A DNA stretch of 39,372 nt from Cyanothece sp. BG0011 (GCF_003013815.1 NZ_PRLH01000191.1:1-39372), one strand, 5' to 3'; shown: positions 8,295 through 16,721, counted from the stretch's first letter. Notes: a model not told the origin generated them from the sequence alone. A program made the numbers and translations.

Positions 8295-8307
8295 TTAACT
8301 TAGTTAA
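8295..8307 (+). promoter_or_regulatory. Possible CmpR-type LysR site (TTA-N7-TAA)
   Basis: TTAACTTAGTTAA fits the TTA-N7/8-TAA pattern reported for CmpR, the activator of cmp genes under low CO2. It lies about 145 bp before the cmpA start. The surroundings are AT-rich and chance matches are likely. Confidence 0.2.
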
Positions 8308-8451
8308 CTAACTCAAAATCTCAAATAATAACAGCCATTAACATAACAGCTTAAAGTAGTATAACGTTTATTTATAACAACTTTCTGCTTTCTTATTAAT
8401 TTTATTAATCAATATCTTTTCTGCTTAAATGATAGGCAGTCGGAGGTTTTT

Positions 8452-9810
8452 ATGTCCAATTTTTCTCCCGTAACCCGTCGTAAGTTCTTACGCAATTCAG
8501 CTTTATCGGCTGCTGGAGCAATACTATTAAAAGGATGTGGCGGTAATTCTGTTGAACAGGGCGGTACTAACGCATCAACCATTCAACCTGTAGCAGATAT
8601 CAGCCCTGAGATGCAACCAGAAACCACAAGTATTCAATTGGGCTATATTCCTATTGTCGAGGCTGCCGCCTTGGTTGTCGCTAAAGAGCAGGGATTTTTC
8701 GCTAAATATGGCATGACAGACGTACAATTGTCCAAGCAAGCAAGTTGGGCCTCGGCTAGGGATAACCTCACCATTGGTTCTGACGGTGGGGGTATTGATG
8801 GGGGACAGTGGCAAATGCCTATGCCTCACTTAATTACCGAGGGTATCATCACCAATGGTCAAAAAGTTCCTATGTATGTTTTAGCACAGTTAAACACCCA
8901 AGGGAATGGAATTGCTGTTGCACCGATGCACGAGGGAAAAGGAGTCTCCTTAGACATCGCCCAAGCAGCGGAGTATATTAAGCGTTTCCCCTCTACCAAC
9001 GGTAGAAAGTTCAAAGCGGCGCATACTTTCGCCAATGTTAACCAAGATTTCTGGATTCGCTATTGGTTCGCTGCCGGAGGCATAGATCCGGACACAGACA
9101 TCGATTTACTCGCCGTTCCTCCTGTTGAAACCGTTAAAGGGATGCGTAACGGGACTATCGACGCATTTAGTACAGGAGATCCTTGGCCCTATCGTATTAT
9201 TGCCGAAAATATTGGTTATATGGCGGGTTTAACCTCACAAATTTGGCAATTTCATCCTGAAGAATATTTGGCGATTCGTGCCGACTGGGTAGATAAAAAT
9301 CCCAAAGCAACCAAAGCGTTATTAAAAGGATTAATGGAAGCACAACAGTGGATTGATAACAACAATAATCGGGCCATGGCTGTGAAGATGTTAGCCGGAA
9401 ACAACTACTTTGATGTACCGGTTGATATTCTAGAAGCTCCCTATAAAGGTAACTATAAGATGGGGGATGGCAAAGCAACGATTAAAGATATCAACATGGG
9501 GCCATTATATTGGAAAGATGGCAAAGGGAACGTTTCTTATCCTTATAAGAGTCACGATCTTTGGTTTTTAACAGAAACATTACGATGGGGTTTTCATAAC
9601 GATCAAATATCCGATTTTGATACGGTACAAAAAATTATCGATAAGGTAAACCGTGAGGATATTTGGAGAGAAGCCGCTACCGAAGCAGGGTTTACGGCCG
9701 ATATTCCTGCTGATACCTCCAGAGGCGTCGAAACCTTCTTTGATGGCGTTACCTTTGATCCCCAAAATCCACAAGCTTACTTAAATAGTCTGAAGATTAA
9801 ACGAGTGTAA
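8452..9810 (+). CDS. cmpA: Bicarbonate-binding lipoprotein of the BCT1 ABC transporter (CmpA type)
   Basis: 452 residues. It captures HCO3- in the periplasm for the BCT1 (CmpABCD) importer of the CO2-concentrating mechanism. The N-terminus has a twin-arginine motif TRRKFL (9-14), a hydrophobic stretch and the lipobox LLKGC, predicting Tat export and lipidation at C29. The body is a CmpA/NrtA-type binding protein. Segments such as [43 protein letters not shown] and [12 protein letters not shown] match CmpA rather than NrtA, which lacks them. CGGAGG precedes the ATG by 7 nt. Unlike the usual operon, no cmpB, C or D follows. A terminator lies 61 nt downstream and the next gene is on the other strand. 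It may work with permease subunits encoded elsewhere. Confidence 0.9.
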   Translation: MSNFSPVTRRKFLRNSALSAAGAILLKGCGGNSVEQGGTNASTIQPVADISPEMQPETTSIQLGYIPIVEAAALVVAKEQGFFAKYGMTDVQLSKQASWASARDNLTIGSDGGGIDGGQWQMPMPHLITEGIITNGQKVPMYVLAQLNTQGNGIAVAPMHEGKGVSLDIAQAAEYIKRFPSTNGRKFKAAHTFANVNQDFWIRYWFAAGGIDPDTDIDLLAVPPVETVKGMRNGTIDAFSTGDPWPYRIIAENIGYMAGLTSQIWQFHPEEYLAIRADWVDKNPKATKALLKGLMEAQQWIDNNNNRAMAVKMLAGNNYFDVPVDILEAPYKGNYKMGDGKATIKDINMGPLYWKDGKGNVSYPYKSHDLWFLTETLRWGFHNDQISDFDTVQKIIDKVNREDIWREAATEAGFTADIPADTSRGVETFFDGVTFDPQNPQAYLNSLKIKRV

Positions 9811-9870
9811 ATCAGTCCAATAGGACGATCTTCTCTATCAGTCATTTAAGCGTTATTTGCATGACTATCG

Positions 9871-9894
9871 GGTGCGTTTTCGACGCACCTTTTT
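9871..9894 (+). terminator. Rho-independent terminator of cmpA
   Basis: A perfect 7-bp stem GGTGCGT/ACGCACC with a 5-nt loop, followed by TTTTT. Confidence 0.9.
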
Positions 9895-9923
9895 ATTGTC
9901 CTAGAATACTCTCAAATATTGAG

Positions 9924-9967
9924 AAAAGCATCTGGGAGTCTTGCCGTGTTTCGACCCCAAATGCTTT
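9924..9967. other. Imperfect 15-bp inverted repeat
   Basis: AAAGCATCTGGGAGTC pairs with GACCCCAAATGCTTT around an 11-nt loop, with two imperfections. It lies after the cmpA terminator. Function unknown: a structured RNA or a relic palindrome. Confidence 0.5.
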
Positions 9968-10113
9968 CCTACTAGCTCTCTCACACCACACTTTATCGAT
10001 AATTCATCGACTTACCCATAAATTAAAATATTTATCTTAAAGTAGCAATAGGTAATGGACAGTTTAATAACTGTCACCTTAATTAAAGATTTCTGAGATC
10101 AACATTAGACAAC

Positions 10114-10141
10114 AAAAAATCCCCGTACTGATGACAGGGAT
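10114..10141 (-). terminator. Terminator of the 64-aa membrane protein gene
   Basis: On the minus strand ATCCC-T-GT pairs with AC-G-GGGAT and is followed by TTTTTT. It lies 29 nt after the stop at 10170. Confidence 0.75.
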
Positions 10142-10169
10142 ATAGCAAGAGGAAACCAAATAAACTTAA

Positions 10170-10364
10170 TTACCGTCCTAGAGTTTGAGAATAGGAAACC
10201 AATCCAGCACTTAACACTTGTCCAAAGTTGTTAATGCGATCTTGTTGTCCTATCCGTGTGGGGGCCGAAAATGTGTCGGTTAAGCCCATGGCAGTAAACA
10301 TAACGGTAGCAGTGAGAATGATATAGTTACGAATAATAATAGTGTTGTTGGTGGTGTTTAACAT
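10170..10364 (-). CDS. 64-aa hypothetical membrane protein
   Basis: No family recognised. MLNTTNNTIIIRNYIILTAT opens into one hydrophobic segment (about residues 9-28, ending TVMFTAMGL). A polar tail follows with APTRIGQQDRINNFGQVLSA. AGAGGTC about 7 nt upstream of the ATG acts as ribosome binding site. A clear terminator follows. It is the last of three small minus-strand genes that include an HLIP, so a thylakoid role is conceivable but is only inference. The chlorophyll-binding ExxNxR motif is absent. Confidence 0.7.
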   Translation of the reverse strand: MLNTTNNTIIIRNYIILTATVMFTAMGLTDTFSAPTRIGQQDRINNFGQVLSAGLVSYSQTLGR

Positions 10365-10499
10365 TGGTTTGACCTCTTGTCCTCTTCTTACCCTTATCTT
10401 ATGAGGCCATCACAGGTGATGTCAGTCCCAAAAGTTAGGCATATTAAGGGTTTTGGCGATTTTCATAGGTGGTATAAAGTGGAAATAAGTAGAAGTGGT

Positions 10500-10769
10500 T
10501 TAGTTATTCATGGTCAGCATCCAACTATAAACCACTGTGAGGACGAAAACTAAAGTAACTAAAAGTTCTGTATGGTCAGATACCCAATGAGAGAAACTTT
10601 CTGTTAAAAATAGTAAACTTTCTTTTCTTTTACGTCCTAGTTGCTTCATTAATATTTCTACTTCTCGATCAACTTCTTCTATGGAAAGTTTTCCTTGTTG
10701 ATAAAGGGATTCGATTTCATCAAGTTGTTGCCAATATTCTTTTGTTGCTTCAAACAAATCAGGAAACAT
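10500..10769 (-). CDS. 89-aa tail-anchored coiled-coil protein
   Basis: No family recognised. Residues 1-55 are strongly charged and helical (YWQQLDEIESLYQQGKLSIE, then EVDREVEILMKQLGRKRKES), likely a short coiled coil. Residues 69-85 (LLVTLVFVLTVVYSWML) form one membrane helix close to the C-terminus. It looks tail-anchored, with its soluble part probably cytoplasmic. It sits between the HLIP and the 64-aa membrane protein, with about 130 bp on each side. Confidence 0.7.
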   Translation of the reverse strand: MFPDLFEATKEYWQQLDEIESLYQQGKLSIEEVDREVEILMKQLGRKRKESLLFLTESFSHWVSDHTELLVTLVFVLTVVYSWMLTMNN

Positions 10770-10898
10770 AAAGGATTATCTTTTAACTCTTCTCAAACGT
10801 AGATTAATAAAGTTCAGTTAATAAATAGTGGAAGAGGGAGCATTTTGCCCCCCCATTCAGTTTTTCAGTAACTTTGGAAACTGAAAGGGATTTTATGA

Positions 10899-11042
10899 TT
10901 ACATAATGCCGAGTTGGGAGAGAATTCCTTGTCCGGTGAAGTATTCAACTGCAACACCAATGACGAATCCTAGCATGGCTAAACGACCATTCCAAGTTTC
11001 TGCAAATTCGGTAAATCCTAGTTTTGTTTCTTGGTTATCCAT
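10899..11042 (-). CDS. High-light-inducible protein (HLIP/SCP), one-helix chlorophyll-binding protein
   Basis: 47 residues from MDNQETKLGF. The start at 11042 is set by GGAGGT 8 nt upstream; a longer reading would begin before that site. The single helix carries ETWNGRLAMLGFVIG, with the E15-N18-R20 chlorophyll-binding signature (ExxNxR) of the LHC/HLIP family. HLIPs bind chlorophyll and beta-carotene in thylakoid membranes, associate with photosystem assembly complexes and dissipate excess light energy. They are normally induced by high light, nutrient stress or cold. An HLR1-like site lies about 45-64 bp upstream. Which of the several HLIP paralogues this is cannot be told from the window. 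Confidence 0.93.
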   Translation of the reverse strand: MDNQETKLGFTEFAETWNGRLAMLGFVIGVAVEYFTGQGILSQLGIM

Positions 11043-11086
11043 AAGAGTGACCTCCGTGATTGAATGTAAATTTTCATTACTTAAAT

Positions 11087-11106
11087 CATACAAAAGTTTA
11101 CAAAGA
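11087..11106. promoter_or_regulatory. HLR1-like element upstream of the HLIP gene
   Basis: CATACAAAAG-TTTACAAAGA reads as two 10-bp units close to the RpaB-binding HLR1 consensus (G/T)TTACAWWNN repeated. The second unit matches fully and the first has two mismatches. The position, about 45-64 bp before the start codon, suits light-responsive control. Confidence 0.35.
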
Positions 11107-11284
11107 AGTCACAGGGGGGAAAACCGTAATTAACCGAATTTACGCCTTTAGAGAGAGATGACTAAAATGAAATCTAAAAAAAATATTAAGAAAATCTGAA
11201 ATCCCGACACATAACTTTACAATGAAATTGTCATCATAAAAGCCGTCAGCCACTTTTATATAAGGCTGGCATATAAATAAGTCT

Positions 11285-11308
11285 CCCCAAGAATTGTAAT
11301 TCTTGGGG
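11285..11308 (-). terminator. 10-bp perfect hairpin after the carotenoid oxygenase gene
   Basis: CCCCAAGAAT / ATTCTTGGGG with a 4-nt loop, 27 nt past the oxygenase stop. The tract after it on the minus strand is only moderately T-rich. It may act as a terminator or as a 3' stabiliser. Confidence 0.6.
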
Positions 11309-11334
11309 ATAATTTTTGTCTTGCAACTATTAAA

Positions 11335-12714
11335 TTATTGAGCTAACCACATACCATGAAACCCATAGGGAACCCGTTGAGGTATTTCTATGGTGGCCAC
11401 AGGAGAAGCAGTAAAGTCTTGAGCATCAATAATCACTAATTCTGAGGTATTTGACCCTTCATCATGGACAAAAGTCAGTAACCATCCCTCATCTTCTTTA
11501 TCTGCATCAGGGTTAGGAGCAAAAATGGGTTCACCTCCGTATCGATGACCACCAAAATGATGAATATCAAAGCCTCCTTTCTCAAAATCATGTTTAATAA
11601 TGCCATCAAATTTAGGCTCAGAAGACTCTGCCATTTTCCCTGAATAACCATAACAGTTTTTTCTGCCTGTATATTGTTCATTAATACGAGGAAATTCTGA
11701 AGGCAAATCACACAAACCTTGTTCTTGAACCTGACCCGTTTTAAGATTAAAACGCCATTCATGAAGACGGGGAATATCGGATTCTTTAGTTTCCTCCCTT
11801 ACTTCTCCTAATACCGTCGTAGCATTCATCCGACAAGCAATTAAAACAATTTCGTCCCCTTCTTCATAGGCATTTAAGGTATGGAAAATATAACAAGAAT
11901 TACTTTCAAACCAGCGCACATCTTCATTATTGCCTTGTCTTGGAACAATCCCAAAACGCGACGGGGTATCATGTTCAAACTGTAAGGGAGATTCTCCTTT
12001 TTGCATTCTTTCCGGGCGAAAGGTGAAAGGCAGATCGAGAAAAATGGTATAGTTTTCTGTAATGGCAAAATCGTGCATCATCACCCCAACCGGTAAGTCA
12101 ATGGGAACCGTTTTTAATAAGTCTCCTTGTGGGGAAATAATCCCGTATTGTAAATAGGGAGGTTGAACCATTGAGTAGCCGAAAAACATCATTTCCCCCG
12201 TCATAGGATCGATTTTTGGATGGGCCGTAAAAGGAGACATTAACTTACCATCAAAATTATGAGAGCCTAAAGTATCTAATTCAGGAACCGTTAAAGCGTG
12301 GGGTTCACCCCCTTCCCAAAGTGCCAGGAGACGGTCAGCATGATACACTAGAGCCGTGTTAGCGGTGTTTTTGACAGGTCCATAGGGGTTATCCATTTGG
12401 GGCGGTTCTAGCATCCCTGTCCATAGGGGTTGATTGGCTTCTTTTTCTAAGCAATAGCCACGAGTTTGAACAAAGCGGTTACGGTAAGACGCTTTGCCAT
12501 CTTCGATGTGTACCCCATGAATCATCCCATCCCCATCAAACCAATGATACTCACCGATGGGGCTAAATTGGGGGTTAGGACCATTTCTGAGGAACATTCC
12601 CCTTAAATTTTTGGGAATTTCTCCAGTCACTGTTAAATTATGAGTGGTTATTTCTCGACTAACAGGAGCAAAATTACCTGAAAGATAAGGATTGATTTTG
12701 ATGGTTGTGGTCAT
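11335..12714 (-). CDS. Carotenoid oxygenase (apocarotenoid-cleaving, RPE65 family)
   Basis: 459 residues, the usual length. A seven-bladed beta-propeller dioxygenase that cleaves carotenoid or apocarotenoid double bonds using a non-heme Fe(II). The four iron-binding histidines are visible: H165 (FTAHPKIDP), H214 (MMHDFA), H278 (FHTLNA) and H453 (GFHGMW). RNGPNP and HWFDGDGM near the N-terminus are family hallmarks. The closest match I recognise is the cyanobacterial apocarotenoid-15,15'-oxygenase (Diox1/ACO), which makes retinal from beta-apocarotenals. Substrate is inferred only. No obvious Shine-Dalgarno sequence. It is divergent from the DUF4058 gene and has its own 3' hairpin. Confidence 0.92.
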   Translation of the reverse strand: MTTTIKINPYLSGNFAPVSREITTHNLTVTGEIPKNLRGMFLRNGPNPQFSPIGEYHWFDGDGMIHGVHIEDGKASYRNRFVQTRGYCLEKEANQPLWTGMLEPPQMDNPYGPVKNTANTALVYHADRLLALWEGGEPHALTVPELDTLGSHNFDGKLMSPFTAHPKIDPMTGEMMFFGYSMVQPPYLQYGIISPQGDLLKTVPIDLPVGVMMHDFAITENYTIFLDLPFTFRPERMQKGESPLQFEHDTPSRFGIVPRQGNNEDVRWFESNSCYIFHTLNAYEEGDEIVLIACRMNATTVLGEVREETKESDIPRLHEWRFNLKTGQVQEQGLCDLPSEFPRINEQYTGRKNCYGYSGKMAESSEPKFDGIIKHDFEKGGFDIHHFGGHRYGGEPIFAPNPDADKEDEGWLLTFVHDEGSNTSELVIIDAQDFTASPVATIEIPQRVPYGFHGMWLAQ

Positions 12715-12819
12715 TTTAAAATTTAATTATTTTCTATTTTTTGATCATAACAAATTGAGTATTTTTTTCGTAAACTAATAGCATCAAGTTGACTTAAATT
12801 TCGTTTAATTAATCAATAT

Positions 12820-13602
12820 ATGTCTTCTCCTTTCCCTGGAATGAACCCCTATCTAGAACACCCAGAAATTTGGCCAGGTTTTCATCTCTTACTCATTGCT
12901 ACCCTAGCAGAATCATTATCCCCTCAACTCCGTCCCAACTATTCGGTATCAGTTGAAGTGCGAATGTACGAAACCACTGGAGAACAATCTCTTTTAGTCG
13001 GAATTCCTGATGTATCGATTCAGAATAATTTAACAGATGAAACAAAAAAACAAACCGATAGAGTTGCCGTTTCTCCTCCTCCGAGTCAACCAATGAGGGT
13101 TATGGTTCCCATTCCTGAGACGATTAAACAAGGGTATTTAGAAGTTCGAGAGGTAACAAGCAAAGAAGTGATCACAGTGATAGAAGTGCTTTCCCCTGTT
13201 AATAAGCGGCCAGGGAAAGGAAGACAAGCATATATCAGCAAACGAGAACGAATTTTAGGAAGTTCTAGCCATTTAATCGAAATTGACCTATTGAGAGCTT
13301 GGCAACCCATGCCACTTATTGGCAATACGCCTGTTAGTGATTATCATATCTTAGTTAGTCGGGAAGATTGTCGTCCAACAGCCGATCTTTACGGGTTTAA
13401 TTTACAAGATCCCATTCCTTGTTTTTCCTTACCTTTGCGTAGAGGAGATTCTGAACCGATTATTGATTTACAAAAATTGTTAAATGATATTTACGATCGC
13501 ACTGCCTATGATCTCAAACTTAATTATAATAGTGATCCAGTGCCACCCTTATCAATAAAAGATCAAGGTTGGGTCAATGATTTATTAACAGAAATTAATT
13601 GA
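12820..13602 (+). CDS. DUF4058 family protein
   Basis: 260 residues opening MSSPFPGMNPYLEHPEIWPG, the signature start of DUF4058, a family abundant and often multi-copy in cyanobacteria. The central segments VREVTSKEVITVIEVLSPVN and KRERILGSSSHLIEIDLLR resemble a PD-(D/E)XK-like core (E...E-x-L). Catalysis is unproven. No signal peptide or membrane span. Function unknown. Its 3' end overlaps the convergent methyltransferase gene by 8 bp. Confidence 0.85.
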   Translation: MSSPFPGMNPYLEHPEIWPGFHLLLIATLAESLSPQLRPNYSVSVEVRMYETTGEQSLLVGIPDVSIQNNLTDETKKQTDRVAVSPPPSQPMRVMVPIPETIKQGYLEVREVTSKEVITVIEVLSPVNKRPGKGRQAYISKRERILGSSSHLIEIDLLRAWQPMPLIGNTPVSDYHILVSREDCRPTADLYGFNLQDPIPCFSLPLRRGDSEPIIDLQKLLNDIYDRTAYDLKLNYNSDPVPPLSIKDQGWVNDLLTEIN

Positions 13603-14536
13603 TAATTTTCCTTATATTTTCAGCAATACGACGAATAAGAGCAACAGTCACAGAATTGCCAATTTGATAATAAAGCTTACTGTCTGCTAATTTAGGGAAT
13701 TTAAAGCTATCAGGAAACCCTTGAAACCTGGCGCATTCTCTAGGGGTTAATTTGCGAATACCATAGTCATCTAAAATGATAGGCACATTGTGTCCTCCTG
13801 TCCCCATATTTGCTGTTAAAGTCGGACAAACATTACTTTGATTTTCTCGAACATAAACCCGTCGCCATTGATAAACGGTATCCCAAGAAGTCATGGCTTT
13901 TTTTAGTTTCGGATAATATTTATGAGTTTTTTGATAATAATATTTGTCTGGTTTTTTGTCAGTATCAATTAAATCTCTGATAGTGGTTTTTAGTGTAATG
14001 GGTTTAGGAAACTTAAACGAGGTTGCCTTTTCAACCTTATCCCGATTAAACCCTACAATAAAAATTCTTTCTCTATTTTGGGGAATGTTAGCATGAGTCA
14101 TGGTATTAATAACTTGATGATGAACACAATAACCTAATTCATCTTCTAAGATAGTTTGCATCTTTGAAAAAGTTCTACCCTTATCGTGTCTAGCTAAATT
14201 TTTGACATTTTCTAATAAAAAACTATTGGGTCGATGATAATCTAAAATACGAGCAATATCAAAAAATAGGGTTCCTCTGGTATCTTCAAACCCTTTGCGA
14301 TAACCAGCAACTGAAAACGCTTGACAGGGAAACCCTGCTAATAAGATATCATGAGGGGGGATACTGGGGGGTGCAATTTTAGTAATATCTCCCTGGGGTA
14401 CTTCGTTAAAGTTAGTAAAATATGTTTTTTGAGAGTTGGTATCCCATTCGGAACTAAACACACATTTATCCAGTTCCTTAACTTCAAAACCGAGTCTTAA
14501 ACCACCGATTCCTGCAAATAGATCAACTATTTTCAT
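13595..14536 (-). CDS. DNA (cytosine-5) methyltransferase
   Basis: 313 residues with all C5-methyltransferase motifs in order. Motif I is DLFAGIGGLRLGF (5-17) for SAM binding. Motif IV is FPCQAFS with catalytic C71. Motif VI is LLENVKNL (E109), motif VIII is QNRERIFIVGF and motif IX is LTPRECARFQGFP. Motif X is QIGNSVTVALI. The target-recognition region (about 175-255) contains YQWRRVYVREN and CPTLTANMGTGGHNVP, so it is a complete monospecific enzyme. No restriction endonuclease gene is adjacent, so it is either a solitary modification enzyme or its partner lies elsewhere. Target site unknown. It overlaps the DUF4058 gene tail to tail. Confidence 0.95.
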   Translation of the reverse strand: MKIVDLFAGIGGLRLGFEVKELDKCVFSSEWDTNSQKTYFTNFNEVPQGDITKIAPPSIPPHDILLAGFPCQAFSVAGYRKGFEDTRGTLFFDIARILDYHRPNSFLLENVKNLARHDKGRTFSKMQTILEDELGYCVHHQVINTMTHANIPQNRERIFIVGFNRDKVEKATSFKFPKPITLKTTIRDLIDTDKKPDKYYYQKTHKYYPKLKKAMTSWDTVYQWRRVYVRENQSNVCPTLTANMGTGGHNVPIILDDYGIRKLTPRECARFQGFPDSFKFPKLADSKLYYQIGNSVTVALIRRIAENIRKIIN

Positions 14537-14585
14537 ATAATGTATCTTAGAGACTATTCTTAAAGAAATAATAATAAGGAATTTT

Positions 14586-14649
14586 GTAGGGTGGGCAAGG
14601 TTTCCAAGGATAAAGTCAGTTTAAATCAGTCTTTAACTTGCCCACCCTT
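14586..14649. repeat. GTAGGGTGGGCA palindrome between LOG and methyltransferase genes
   Basis: GGGTGGGCAAG (14590-14600) and CTTGCCCACCC (14637-14647) face each other across about 36 nt, flanked by GTA and TTA. Same family as 20781-20845 and 37483-37553. It lies right after the LOG stop on the minus strand and may act as a terminator or be a miniature mobile palindrome. Confidence 0.8.
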
Positions 14650-14651
14650 AA

Positions 14652-15716
14652 CTATTTCCATTCGGGATGGGGTTCCATGGGTAAACAAGTGCCAAACTTA
14701 TTAATTTGATTAATCATTTGATACAGTCGTCCCGAATTTTGTCGATTAAAGTGTAAGGTTAAACGGGGAAGATTAGCCGTTTCTTCTTCAGTTTCTTGGG
14801 GTAATGCTGCGCTTTTTTCGATCTTTCCTTTAACCAAAATATCTGAATAGTTTTCATTCAGTTGTTCAACTTGTTCATCGGTTAATTCAGAATTTAGTCG
14901 TAACACTAATAAATTATCAATATAACGACTGGAATGATAGACACAATAAAATTCACGAATGGCATTACAAGCAGTGGCTAAACTATCCGTAATGGTGTAA
15001 AGACTCGAATCTTCTGAACTAATTAAACCCCGTGACAATAGGTTATTATAATTATATTCATGCCAAGTTTTCCAATAGTCTCCGCCCGGTTCATCAATTA
15101 AGACTAAAGGACAAGGGCCATATTTTCCAGTTTGACATAAGGTTAAGGTTTCAAATGCTTCATCTTGGGTTCCAAACCCTCCAGGAAATAAAGCAACTGC
15201 GTCACTTTCTCTTAAAAAGAAAAGTTTACGAGTAAAGAAGTATTTAAACTGAATTAATTTCTCATCTCCAGCAATAAAAGGGTTGGTTCCTTGTTCAAAG
15301 GGTAAATCAATATTTAAGCCAAAAGAATGCTCTCTTCCAGCCCCCTCGTTTCCTGCTTCCATGATACCTCCTCCTGCCCCGGTGAGGACCATAAAGCCAA
15401 ATTGAGTGATATAACGGGCAAATTCTACGGCGAGGCGATATTCTGAACTTTGAGGGGATAAACGGGCTGACCCAAAAATGGTAACTTTACGAATGTGACG
15501 ATAGGGATAAAATACCTGAAACCCTTTTTCTAAGTCTTCTAAGGTGGTGGTTAATATTTTCCAATCTAACCGATCAACTTCTTCCCCTGCAATGCGTAAT
15601 AAGACTCCTAATGCCCGTTCTATCAATTTACCATGTTCATGTTCGGCTAAATTGTCTATTAGTTTTTCTATGTCTGAGGAAAAAGAAAATTGTTGGTTAT
15701 TGGCAGATAAGGTCAT
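14652..15716 (-). CDS. LOG family protein (cytokinin phosphoribohydrolase-like)
   Basis: 354 residues, longer than the ~180-residue plant LOG. The core (about 75-250) is the Rossmann-like LOG fold with LTGAGGGIMEAGNEGA (111-126) and PGGFGTQDE (178-186), which bind the phosphoribosyl moiety and supply the catalytic Glu/Arg set. Members hydrolyse nucleoside 5'-monophosphates to the base plus ribose 5-phosphate. Older annotations as lysine decarboxylase are misnomers. The N-terminal ~70 residues and the C-terminal ~100 residues are extensions of unknown role. No Shine-Dalgarno sequence is apparent at the ATG. Divergent from the small membrane-protein gene at 15871. Confidence 0.9.
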   Translation of the reverse strand: MTLSANNQQFSFSSDIEKLIDNLAEHEHGKLIERALGVLLRIAGEEVDRLDWKILTTTLEDLEKGFQVFYPYRHIRKVTIFGSARLSPQSSEYRLAVEFARYITQFGFMVLTGAGGGIMEAGNEGAGREHSFGLNIDLPFEQGTNPFIAGDEKLIQFKYFFTRKLFFLRESDAVALFPGGFGTQDEAFETLTLCQTGKYGPCPLVLIDEPGGDYWKTWHEYNYNNLLSRGLISSEDSSLYTITDSLATACNAIREFYCVYHSSRYIDNLLVLRLNSELTDEQVEQLNENYSDILVKGKIEKSAALPQETEEETANLPRLTLHFNRQNSGRLYQMINQINKFGTCLPMEPHPEWK

Positions 15717-15870
15717 AATTAGGATAATAGAGTCTGTTAGGAGAAAATTATCGATAGATTAAGAAATTGAAAAAGTCTGATTATTTCATAGCATTGTGTT
15801 GAAGACTACTTCTATTTTACCTAAAATTTTGCTACATTATTATCATTATGCCTTAATTTCTGAAAAAATT

Positions 15871-16086
15871 ATGATAATTTCTTTCCTAAAGCGTTTTAGC
15901 ACAGGTGCATTGCTCGGTTTAATATTAGGGGGTTTATCTTGGTATAATAGCAAATTTTTTGGTCATTCAATCCCTTTGAGTATAGGAATTTCAGGTTGTT
16001 TGCTTCTCAGTCTTTTGTGTGGTTTAATCATCGCTAAATTTGGTTACAAAGGGTTAGAATCTTTATTAAATAGTTTTTATGAATAG
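15871..16086 (+). CDS. 71-aa hypothetical two-span membrane protein
   Basis: Starts MIISFLKRFSTGALLGLILG at the ATG at 15871. A GTG at 15796 in the same frame would add 25 residues, but nothing supports it. Two hydrophobic helices (about 11-27 and 36-55) are joined by a loop SWYNSKFFGHSIPLS. The second helix ends GLIIAKFGYKGLESL. No family with known function was recognised; similar short proteins are common in cyanobacteria. It lies 77 bp before the DUF457 gene on the same strand. Confidence 0.65.
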   Translation: MIISFLKRFSTGALLGLILGGLSWYNSKFFGHSIPLSIGISGCLLLSLLCGLIIAKFGYKGLESLLNSFYE

Positions 16087-16163
16087 GTAGCATTAAATAG
16101 GTCGTTTAAAACTAAGCAATTCAGCTTTATTAAGACACATCAAGAATCGTTAATTGTTTTCAA

Positions 16164-16721
16164 ATGGCATCTCCTATCGGTCACAGTTTAGCAGGATGTT
16201 TCGGCTTTTTGTTAGTTCGGGAAAATCCTCAATTTTTGAAATATTTTTCATCAAAACAATTACTTATTACTGGGATTATTATGGCTAATTTACCTGACAC
16301 TGATTTTCTGTTAGGTTATTTATTCTATCAAAATTTTAATGCCATTCATCGTCAGTTTACTCATAGTTTCTTTGTGGGTTTTGTTGTTTGTATTGTTATC
16401 TTTGTTTGTCTCAGATTTTTTAAACCAATACCCTTATCTTTTTTAGTTTGGTTTTGGGGACTATATTTTAGTCACATTCTATTAGATATGTTAGCCTACG
16501 ATCGCTATCTTCCTGCTGGTGTACAATGTTTTTTGCCCTTCAGTTCTAATTATTTTGCTTTTCCTATTTCTATTATTGGGGGACTGAGTTTGACAGGGGG
16601 AATTATCCAATTGAATAATTTTCTAACTATCTTACAGGAAATTGTGGTTATTCCTCTTTTGTTTTGGGCTATTTTATTTTTAACTAAAACAATTTATAAA
16701 AATGTACAAAGTCACAATTAA
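16164..16721 (+). CDS. DUF457 / YdjM-like membrane-bound metal-dependent hydrolase
   Basis: 185 residues with four to five membrane helices. Family hallmarks are the N-terminal SPIGHSLAG (H7), ANLPDTDFLLG (acidic pair), HRQFTHSFF (H residues) and FSHILLDML. These supply the His/Asp metal ligands typical of the DUF457 (LexA-regulated YdjM) group. The substrate is not known; phospholipase C-like chemistry is suggested for the fold. The last codon is 5 bp from the 3' end of the convergent histidine kinase gene. Confidence 0.85.
   Translation: MASPIGHSLAGCFGFLLVRENPQFLKYFSSKQLLITGIIMANLPDTDFLLGYLFYQNFNAIHRQFTHSFFVGFVVCIVIFVCLRFFKPIPLSFLVWFWGLYFSHILLDMLAYDRYLPAGVQCFLPFSSNYFAFPISIIGGLSLTGGIIQLNNFLTILQEIVVIPLLFWAILFLTKTIYKNVQSHN

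Larger units (their letters stand above)
7829..8451. other. 623-bp gap upstream of cmpA
   Basis: No gene was seen. It holds a heptamer array (7893-7920), a dispersed repeat (7931-8006) and a C-tract/G-tract palindromic block (8077-8137). From about 8150 there is an AT-rich promoter region ending in CGGAGG, the ribosome binding site of cmpA. Confidence 0.7.
9811..10169. other. 359-bp convergent gap after cmpA
   Basis: Contains the cmpA terminator (9871), an imperfect inverted repeat (9924-9967) and the terminator of the facing gene (10114). No open frame of interest was seen. Confidence 0.7.

Noticed and set aside
8340-8400. NtcA site (GTA-N8-TAC) upstream of cmpA
   Set aside because: The GTAGTATAACG stretch does not complete the TAC half at the right spacing.
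8452-9810. NrtA (nitrate-binding protein) assignment
   Set aside because: Diagnostic segments ([31 protein letters not shown]) match CmpA, the bicarbonate paralogue.
11043-11093. Longer HLIP start at 11093
   Set aside because: The GGAGGT ribosome binding site lies inside the extension and fits the ATG at 11042. HLIPs are normally this short.
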